64,000 nt of DNA, taken from NCBI RefSeq assembly GCF_900547735.1, contig NZ_URHZ01000004.1, positions 55,052 through 119,051 of the forward strand. Reading direction: 5' to 3'. The number at the start of each line of letters is the position of its first letter. Position 1 is the stretch's first letter. The notes under the pieces were generated by a model. That model searched no databases, was not told the origin of the DNA, and saw only the letters and a program-made list of their open reading frames with translations. The position numbers and the translations under genes are program-made. Source of the DNA: an uncultured Clostridium sp. (GTDB taxonomy: Bacteria > Bacillota > Clostridia > Lachnospirales > Lachnospiraceae). Below, piece by piece: positions 58,410 to 64,000 of the stretch.

Positions 58410-58787
58410 ATGCCAAGACCAATGAAATGGAGAAAAGTGTGTTGTCTGCCAGAAAGTAATAAATTTGGCCCTCTTGATTCAGTGTTGGACGATCAAGATC
58501 ATGTAAACATGACAGTTGATGAATATGAAACAATAAGGCTTATAGATTTGGAGGGTTTTACTCAGGAAGAGTGTGCAAAACAAATGAATATTGCCCGTGC
58601 TACCGTTCAGGGAATATATGTAGAAGCCAGAAGAAAGTTAGCTGAATCATTGGTGAATGGTAAAGTGTTAATAATTGAGGGAGGCGAATACCGTCTTTGT
58701 GATGGATCGGGAAATGGATGTGGCCGAGGCTGTCATAGGCATGGACGTGGCAGATTCTTTACAGATAATGAGAATCGAGGTGACTAA
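58410..58787 (+). CDS. DUF134 family DNA-binding protein
   Basis: 125 residues: MPRPMKWRKVCCLPESNKFG, DEYETIRLIDLEGFTQEECA and MNIARATVQGIYVEARRKLA show the conserved DUF134 region with a sigma-region-4-like helix-turn-helix. The C-terminal part is Gly/Cys/His-rich (CDGSGNGCGRGCHRHGRGR), probably metal-binding. A good candidate for the operon's regulator. Its stop TAA overlaps the proposed start of the next gene. Confidence 0.85.
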   Translation: MPRPMKWRKVCCLPESNKFGPLDSVLDDQDHVNMTVDEYETIRLIDLEGFTQEECAKQMNIARATVQGIYVEARRKLAESLVNGKVLIIEGGEYRLCDGSGNGCGRGCHRHGRGRFFTDNENRGD

Positions 58788-59194
58788 TTATATATTCCGA
58801 AAAAGTAATTGAACATTTTATGTGCCCTCAAAATGCTCATAGCATGCCAGATGCTGACGCTGAAGGAAGTTTTGGAGACCCTTCGTGCGGAGATTATCTT
58901 ACCGTTTATATAAAGGTGAAAGACAATCATATAGATGACATAAGTTATCTTGTGTTTGGCTGCAGTGCATCAATTGCAACGTCCAGTATGACATCGGTGA
59001 TGGCAAAAGGAAAAGGCCTGGATGAAGCATTAAGAATTACAGAAGAGGATATAATCGAAGCTCTAGATGGGCTTCCTGAAAGCAAGGTTCATTGCTCAAA
59101 TTTAGGAGTAAGTGCATTGCGCAATGCAATCAATAATTATTTAGTAGTTAAAAGAATGGAGGATTCTTATGAAAATAGCAATTCCGGTAGATGA
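58787..59194 (+). CDS. NifU/IscU-like Fe-S scaffold protein, probable AUU start
   Basis: 135 residues if read from ATT 58787. With that start the N terminus is (M)IYSEKVIEHFMCPQNAHSM, the classical start of IscU-type scaffolds; GAGGTG ends 4 bases before. The first ATG in frame (58820) would remove the conserved YSEKVIEHF and has no ribosome site. Cluster ligands include Cys in FGDPSCGDYL, FGCSASIATSS and VHCSNLGV. It should hold nascent Fe-S clusters for the ATPases downstream. Confidence 0.8.
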   Translation: MIYSEKVIEHFMCPQNAHSMPDADAEGSFGDPSCGDYLTVYIKVKDNHIDDISYLVFGCSASIATSSMTSVMAKGKGLDEALRITEEDIIEALDGLPESKVHCSNLGVSALRNAINNYLVVKRMEDSYENSNSGR

Positions 59195-59537
59195 GAAAAG
59201 TGTGGATTCAAACGTATGTGTATCCTTTGGACGCACTCCTTATTTCCTTATTTATGATGTAGATACTAAGGAAAGTGTATTTCTTGATAACAGTGCAGCA
59301 GCAAGTACAGGTGGTGCAGGGATTAAGGCTGCACAGACGATAGTAGATAATAAAGCAAATGTTTTGCTTACTCCTCGTTGCGGGGAAAATGCTGCTGAAG
59401 TGCTCAAATCTGCTGATATTGAAATATTTAAAACGACATCCGCATCAGTAAAGGATAATATTGATGCTTTCATCGATGGAAAACTTCCTTTGCTAGATGA
59501 AATTCATGCCGGATTTCATGGGCACGGAGGCAATTAA
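59169..59537 (+). CDS. NifX/NifB-like metal-cluster-binding protein (ORP-like)
   Basis: 122 residues: MKIAIPVDEKSVDSNVCVSF, GRTPYFLIYDVDTKESVFLD and GGAGIKAAQTIVDNKANVLL, the dinitrogenase iron-molybdenum cofactor fold, ending in a His/Gly-rich tail (HAGFHGHGGN). Orange protein of sulfate reducers has this fold and holds a Mo-Cu-S cluster. It overlaps the scaffold gene by 26 bases. Confidence 0.85.
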   Translation: MKIAIPVDEKSVDSNVCVSFGRTPYFLIYDVDTKESVFLDNSAAASTGGAGIKAAQTIVDNKANVLLTPRCGENAAEVLKSADIEIFKTTSASVKDNIDAFIDGKLPLLDEIHAGFHGHGGN

Positions 59538-59538
59538 T

Positions 59539-60402
59539 ATGAGAATAGCTGTGCTAAGCGGCAAGGGCGGCACAGGAAAAACACTGGTATCGGTAAATTT
59601 AGCTGCGGCAGCAAAAATATCAACATATATAGATTGTGATGTCGAAGAGCCAAATGGGCATCTATTTTTTAAACCCGAAGATGTCCAAGAGGAAGAAATA
59701 TCAGTAAAAATTCCAAAAGTGGATGAAGAATTATGCAATGGATGTCGAAAATGCGTTGATTTTTGCAACTTTAACGCCCTCGCCTATATTAAAAACAAAC
59801 TGATTGTCTTTGACGATGTGTGCCACTCCTGCGGTGGCTGCATCTTGGTTTGTCCTGAAAAGGCACTAACAGAGAAAGCAAAGGTTATTGGCAAGGTACA
59901 AAAAGGGATTTCCGACGAAGTAACGGTATCCACAGGAATACTAAATACTGGTGAAGCTTCTGGTATCCCTATTATAAAAAAGTTGCTTGCTGAGAATAAA
60001 CCTGAAGCAGATAAACTGACTTTTATTGACTGTCCTCCTGGAAGTGCCTGTATTGTAATGGAAAGTATTAAGGATGCAGACTATTGTATATTAGTAGCTG
60101 AACCTACAATGTTTGGTGTTCATAACCTCAATATGGTATACGATCTGGTCAAGTTATTTAATAAGCCATTTGGGGTGGTTCTTAACAAATGCTTGGATGA
60201 AGAAAACCCAGCAGAGAAGTTTTGTTTTGAAAATAATATAAAGATATTAGGGCGGATTCCATTTGACAATGAACTTGGAACCTTGAACTCGAATGCGGAA
60301 ATTGCCGTTAATAAAAATGAAAAGTACCGAGAACTGTTTTCTTTTCTGCTGAAAACAGTGGCAAAGGAGGTGCAGTGTAATGAAACAACTACTAATCCTT
60401 AG
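59539..60402 (+). CDS. MinD-family ATPase with inserted 2[4Fe-4S] ferredoxin domain, copy 1
   Basis: 287 residues. P-loop VLSGKGGTGKTLVSVNLAA at the N terminus (deviant Walker A), ferredoxin insert at about 60-115 with CNGCRKCVDFC and CHSCGGCILVC, then switch motif FIDCPPGSACIV. ATG 59539 follows CACGGAGGC. Such paired ATPases are found in ORP-type clusters and probably move electrons or metal clusters with ATP. Overlaps copy 2 by 23 bases. Confidence 0.88.
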   Translation: MRIAVLSGKGGTGKTLVSVNLAAAAKISTYIDCDVEEPNGHLFFKPEDVQEEEISVKIPKVDEELCNGCRKCVDFCNFNALAYIKNKLIVFDDVCHSCGGCILVCPEKALTEKAKVIGKVQKGISDEVTVSTGILNTGEASGIPIIKKLLAENKPEADKLTFIDCPPGSACIVMESIKDADYCILVAEPTMFGVHNLNMVYDLVKLFNKPFGVVLNKCLDEENPAEKFCFENNIKILGRIPFDNELGTLNSNAEIAVNKNEKYRELFSFLLKTVAKEVQCNETTTNP

Positions 60403-61264
60403 TGGAAAAGGCGGCACTGGGAAAACTACTATAGCAAGTGCTTTTATCAAGCTTTCAAACGCTAAGGCTTATGCTGATTGTGATGTAGATGCACCTAACC
60501 TACACCTTATAACAGAACAAAACTCTCAACCAATGAAAACAGATTATTATGGTTTACCAAAAGCGGAGATAAATCCAGAACTATGCATCGAATGCGATAG
60601 TTGTAGACAAAACTGCAGATTCGATTCTATTTCAGTAGATAAGAAATACAAAGTAGATCCTTTTGCATGTGAAGGGTGTGGAGTTTGCGAGACTGTTTGT
60701 CCGGTAGAAGCTGTATCTTTAAAACCGGCTGTAGCTGGTGAGTTGATGTTATACGTAAATCAAGGAGACGTTTTTTCTACAGCACAGCTTAAAATGGGTA
60801 GCGGCACTTCAGGAATGCTGGTCACAGAGGTTAAAAAACAGATGAAGTCGGCAGTAATTGATGCCCATCTTGCAATTATTGATGGTTCTCCCGGCATAGG
60901 ATGTCCTGTTATAGCATCACTTAGCGGTGTAGATATGGTTCTGATAGTGGCTGAACCTTCCATATCGGGCATTAGTGATTTGGAACGAATCATAAAAACA
61001 GCGGTGAAATTCGGGACTATGACAGTAGTATGTATAAATAAATTTGACACTAACGTAGAAAATTCAGTAAAGATAGTAGAGTTATGTAAAAAACAAGGGC
61101 TGGCTTTTATGGGTAGAATACCTTTTGATTCGGACGCAGTAAAAGCGATTAATAACGGGCAGACCATTGTAGACATAAACTGTCCATCAGGTGTAGCAGT
61201 GAAAGTGGTTTACAATGAGACAATGAAATTACTTTTTGAAGAAGGTGGTGGGCTAAGGCCATGA
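60380..61264 (+). CDS. MinD-family ATPase with inserted 2[4Fe-4S] ferredoxin domain, copy 2
   Basis: 294 residues. P-loop ILSGKGGTGKTTIASAFIKL, ferredoxin insert with CIECDSCRQNC and CEGCGVCETVC, switch motif IIDGSPGIGCPVIASLSGVD. Related to copy 1 but clearly diverged, as in the Orp3/Orp4 pair of sulfate reducers, so a heterodimer is likely. The stop overlaps the next start by 4 bases. Confidence 0.88.
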   Translation: MKQLLILSGKGGTGKTTIASAFIKLSNAKAYADCDVDAPNLHLITEQNSQPMKTDYYGLPKAEINPELCIECDSCRQNCRFDSISVDKKYKVDPFACEGCGVCETVCPVEAVSLKPAVAGELMLYVNQGDVFSTAQLKMGSGTSGMLVTEVKKQMKSAVIDAHLAIIDGSPGIGCPVIASLSGVDMVLIVAEPSISGISDLERIIKTAVKFGTMTVVCINKFDTNVENSVKIVELCKKQGLAFMGRIPFDSDAVKAINNGQTIVDINCPSGVAVKVVYNETMKLLFEEGGGLRP

Positions 61265-62085
61265 TTATCAAAACATTAGTGGAAAACACATCGATATCGA
61301 AAGACTTCGGTAACGAACATGGTCTTAGTCTGTATATTGAAACAAATGCTCTAAAAATTTTATTTGATGTTGGAGCAAGTGAGTTGTTTCTTGAAAATGC
61401 TAAAAAGTTGGATGTAAATATTTCGGATATTGATTATCTAATAATTTCGCACGGACATTATGACCATGGTGGTGGACTAAGAATGTTTTTTAAGGAAAAC
61501 ACAAAAGCTAAGGTGTTTTTACAGTGCTTTGCATTTGAGAAATACCATGCTTTGCGTCCGAATGATACATTAGAATTTATCGGTTTGGAAGAGGAACTGA
61601 AGCAGAACAGACAAATTGTTCTCACATCAGATCAATTCTTTATCAGTAAAGGAATCGAAGTATTCTCCAATATTACTCAAAGAAAACCTCGTCCAATGTC
61701 AAATGCTGGATTGCTTATAGAGCAGAACGGTCAAATGATGAACGATACTTTTGCACACGAGCAAAATCTCATATTAGAGGAAGATGGAAAGACGCTTTTG
61801 GTAACAGGCTGTGCCCATAATGGCATTGTTAATATTATTGAGCATTTTTATGACTTAAAAGGTAGCATGCCTGATTATGTAATAGGTGGATTTCACCTTT
61901 CCAGCCGATCCTCGGGCGGAAATGAAAACTTTGAGACGATAGATAAAATAAGTAGATTCTTGATAGATACAAAAGCAAAGTATTATACTTGCCATTGTAC
62001 AGGCTTAGAACCCTATAATCGACTGAAAGCAGCTATGGGTAATAGCATTGACTATCTGTCAGTAGGTAGTGAAATAACAATCTAA
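61261..62085 (+). CDS. Metallo-beta-lactamase-fold hydrolase
   Basis: 274 residues. SHGHYDHGGGLRMFF is the HxHxDH metal site, with later ligands in VTGCAHNGIVNIIEH and YTCHCTGLEPY. It belongs to the family of MBL proteins related to 7,8-dihydropterin-6-methyl-4-(beta-D-ribofuranosyl)-aminobenzene-5'-phosphate synthase. Its gene sits inside the metal-cluster operon; a link to cofactor chemistry is inferred. Substrate unknown. Confidence 0.85.
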   Translation: MIIKTLVENTSISKDFGNEHGLSLYIETNALKILFDVGASELFLENAKKLDVNISDIDYLIISHGHYDHGGGLRMFFKENTKAKVFLQCFAFEKYHALRPNDTLEFIGLEEELKQNRQIVLTSDQFFISKGIEVFSNITQRKPRPMSNAGLLIEQNGQMMNDTFAHEQNLILEEDGKTLLVTGCAHNGIVNIIEHFYDLKGSMPDYVIGGFHLSSRSSGGNENFETIDKISRFLIDTKAKYYTCHCTGLEPYNRLKAAMGNSIDYLSVGSEITI

Positions 62086-62103
62086 AATAAAGGAGCTAAG
62101 ATT

Positions 62104-62952
62104 ATGAGTGAAAATTGCAATCAAAGCTGTAGCAGTTGCTCGGAGGACTGTGCAGAAAGAAAAGAACAAAAAACTGATTTTTCCGAGAAGTTACATGAGA
62201 TGAGCAGCGTAAAAAAAGTCATAGGTATTGTCAGTGGTAAAGGCGGAGTAGGAAAGTCACTTGTTACTTCCATGCTCGCTGTTACCATGAATAGAATGGG
62301 TTATCATACTGCCATTCTTGATGCAGATATTACAGGACCTTCTATTCCAAAGGCATTCGGAATTCGGGAAAAAGCCACTGGTAGCGAATTTGGACTATTC
62401 CCTGTTAAAACAAAGACCGGCATTGATATTATGTCTGTTAATTTACTTTTAGAAAAGGATACTGATCCTGTTGTATGGAGAGGCCCAATAATTGCTGGTA
62501 CAGTTAAACAGTTCTGGACTGATGTTATCTGGAGTGATGTAGATTTTATGTTTATTGATATGCCACCAGGAACCGGCGATGTTCCCCTTACAGTATTTCA
62601 ATCCATTGCTGTTGATGGGATTATTGTCGTAACTTCTCCACAAGAGCTGGTATCCATGATTGTATCTAAAGCCGTCAAGATGGCAGAAATGATGAATATC
62701 CCAATCATTGGTTTGGTAGAAAATATGTCTTATTTTAAATGCCCTGATAACGGCAAGGACTATCAGATATTTGGTGAAAGCCACATTGAAGAAATTGCTG
62801 AAAAACATAATTTAAAGGTTCTTGCTAAACTACCTATTGATCCGAAAATTTCAGCTGCCTGTGACAAGGGCATGATAGAGCTTTTTGATGGCAATTGGCT
62901 TGATAGCACATCAAAATTACTAGAGGAAAGACTTGAGGAAAATAAAAAGTGA
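62104..62952 (+). CDS. Mrp/NBP35-family Fe-S carrier ATPase
   Basis: 282 residues. A Cys-rich N terminus (CNQSCSSCSEDC, residues 4-15) precedes P-loop VSGKGGVGKSLVTSMLAVTM, switch MPPGTGDVPLTVFQS and SPQELVSMIVSKAVKMAEMM. The usual C-terminal CPxC cluster site reads CPDNG here, so the second cysteine is replaced. It probably carries Fe-S clusters using N-terminal ligands. GGAGC precedes ATG 62104. Confidence 0.88.
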   Translation: MSENCNQSCSSCSEDCAERKEQKTDFSEKLHEMSSVKKVIGIVSGKGGVGKSLVTSMLAVTMNRMGYHTAILDADITGPSIPKAFGIREKATGSEFGLFPVKTKTGIDIMSVNLLLEKDTDPVVWRGPIIAGTVKQFWTDVIWSDVDFMFIDMPPGTGDVPLTVFQSIAVDGIIVVTSPQELVSMIVSKAVKMAEMMNIPIIGLVENMSYFKCPDNGKDYQIFGESHIEEIAEKHNLKVLAKLPIDPKISAACDKGMIELFDGNWLDSTSKLLEERLEENKK

Positions 62953-63773
62953 GTGAACATTCAACATTAGCAAAAGAATTATTCACAAAAGGATACAATT
63001 GCTCTCAATCGGTAGTGTTAGCCTTTTGTGATGAAACAGGACTAGACTCAGAAACAGCACTGAAAATTTCTTCTTCATTTGGTGGTGGAATGGGAAGACT
63101 ACGAGAGGTATGTGGAGCAGTCAGTGGAATGTTCATAGTTGCAGGAATGCTAGATGGGTATTCAAATCCTTTAGATAGAGTTGCCAAAACCGACCATTAC
63201 AAGCTGATTCAGTCACTTGCAATGAATTTTAAGGATGAAAACCAATCAATTATTTGCAGAGAGCTTTTAGGTTTATCTGTTGATAGACAAAGTCACATAC
63301 CAGAAGAAAGAAATGAAGAGTATTATAAAAAACGTCCCTGTGCAGAACTTGTTGAACATGCAGCAGAAATATTAGATGAATATATTCAAAATAAAAAATT
63401 GGAGGAAAAAACAATGATGAAAATAGCAGTAGCAAGTGAAAAGGAAATGGTAACAGAGCATTTTGGGCATTGCGAAGGGTTTATGATTTTTGACACCGAA
63501 AATAATCAAATTGTCAAAAGTGAAACTATTGCTAACCCTGGACATAAACCTGGATTCCTGCCTAATTTTCTTGCCGATCGTGGTGTAAATGTCATCATCA
63601 GCGGTGGTATGGGCGGAGGTGCAGTTGAGATTTTTAATGAAAGGAACATCGAAGTTATTGTTGGAGCAAAAGGTAATGCCAAAGCAGCAGTAGAAGCATA
63701 CTTGGAAGGCTCTTTAAAGTCGACTGGTTCTGTTTGCCATGAACATCAGCATCATGATGAATGTGGCAAATAA
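62949..63773 (+). CDS. C_GCAxxG_C_C family protein fused to a NifX-like domain
   Basis: 274 residues from GTG 62949. Residues 1-150: LFTKGYNCSQSVVLAFCDET, SSFGGGMGRLREVCGAVSGM and RPCAELVEHAAEILDEYI, the C_GCAxxG_C_C (redox-active cysteine) family. Residues 155-260: MMKIAVASEKEMVTEHFGHC, PGFLPNFLADRGVNVIISGG are a NifX-like cofactor domain, ending in a His-rich tail (CHEHQHHDEC). An internal ATG at 63415-63420 could give the NifX part alone. Last gene of the operon. Confidence 0.85.
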   Translation: MSEHSTLAKELFTKGYNCSQSVVLAFCDETGLDSETALKISSSFGGGMGRLREVCGAVSGMFIVAGMLDGYSNPLDRVAKTDHYKLIQSLAMNFKDENQSIICRELLGLSVDRQSHIPEERNEEYYKKRPCAELVEHAAEILDEYIQNKKLEEKTMMKIAVASEKEMVTEHFGHCEGFMIFDTENNQIVKSETIANPGHKPGFLPNFLADRGVNVIISGGMGGGAVEIFNERNIEVIVGAKGNAKAAVEAYLEGSLKSTGSVCHEHQHHDECGK

Positions 63774-63794
63774 AATACCATATTTATATTGTGA

Positions 63795-63837
63795 AATAGT
63801 GCTTGTACAAAGTATAATAGGTGCAAGTACTATTTTT
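63795..63837 (+). terminator. Terminator of the Fe-S/metal operon
   Basis: AATAGTGCTTG (63795-63805) pairs with CAAGTACTATT (63824-63834), one G-U pair, followed by T residues. It lies 22 bases after the last stop. Confidence 0.85.
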
Positions 63838-63858
63838 GCTTTATAGAGCAATCTTGCT

Positions 63859-63916
63859 GATATGTTTCCACAAACAGAAAGAGGTTAGTGGATATGTTCC
63901 CATAAACGAGAGTAGG
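63859..63916 (+). repeat. Direct repeat pair at the right edge
   Basis: GATATGTTTCCACAAAC (from 63859) and GATATGTTCCCATAAAC (from 63891), with further similarity to about 26 bases, 32 bases apart. They lie in the 160-base segment after the last gene, in which I see no coding sequence. Could be recombinase or regulator sites. Confidence 0.55.
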
Positions 63917-64000
63917 CATTTGACATACTTCCTATCCTCTCGAGCCACGTAGAAACGATAATTCTGATGACGTATTGTGGTGACAAGGCAAAAAACGAGG

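Noticed and set aside
7510..63813. Shared GCTTGTACA-N-AGT near 7505-7517 and 63801-63813 as attachment cores
   Set aside because: The right copy is part of the stem of a terminator, and 13 bases with a mismatch can match by chance over such distances.
1..64000. CRISPR array or tRNA genes
   Set aside because: No regular direct repeats with spacers and no cloverleaf sequences were found by eye.

Overview
The window reads as a low-GC Gram-positive anaerobe of the class Clostridia, most likely a Lachnospiraceae gut commensal. Evidence: strong AAAGGAGG ribosome sites, a spermidine/putrescine-type ABC operon, RlmD, oxygen-sensitive Fe-S genes, and a prophage of the Lachnospiraceae type with HK97-like structural genes and a trio of large serine recombinases. 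The genus is inference; no rRNA or tRNA gene was seen.

Layout. (1) 1-7372 is host chromosome, visibly more G+C rich: a minus-strand potBA operon with an XRE-cupin regulator, then a lactonase-fold protein, chorismate synthase (aroC), a TIGR01440/UPF0340 protein and rlmD on the plus strand. Two neighbouring host genes carry in-frame minisatellites. (2) About 7.4-55.5 kb is a complete-looking prophage with every gene on the plus strand. Its left end is a defence operon: XRE regulator, C5-cytosine methyltransferase, PmeII-like restriction endonuclease, then a three-gene ABC-3C (ABC three component) system with a DUF3732 ATPase. Next come the replication genes (Cas4-like DUF2800, DUF2815, family A polymerase, antirepressor, primase-helicase, VRR-NUC, SNF2-like helicase), a late-regulator-like protein, HNH nuclease and small terminase. 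An 8.3-kb accessory block then holds a short S-adenosylmethionine synthetase, two DNA methyltransferases, an amidoligase, a gamma-glutamylcyclotransferase and small proteins. After it come large terminase, portal, ClpP-type protease, capsid, connectors, tail genes with a canonical -1 frameshift site, a two-gene inserted cassette, tape measure, Dit, Tal, holin, amidase endolysin, and three recombinase genes. (3) 55.5-63.8 kb is a distinctly A+T-rich block: a Crp-family regulator, cupin, a split permease ending in a ferredoxin domain, and a metal/Fe-S cluster operon (DUF5320, DUF134, NifU-like, NifX-like, two MinD-ferredoxin ATPases, metallo-beta-lactamase fold, Mrp, C_GCAxxG-NifX fusion) that resembles the orange-protein (ORP) gene sets of anaerobes.

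How parts fit. The prophage protects its lysogen with a restriction-modification plus ABC-3C operon behind a consensus promoter, and carries a second methylation module with its own apparent SAM supply. Two families of repeated, foldable leader sequences sit upstream of seven phage genes and may form an undescribed layer of phage gene control. All functional statements come from motif recognition by eye; no database search was possible.
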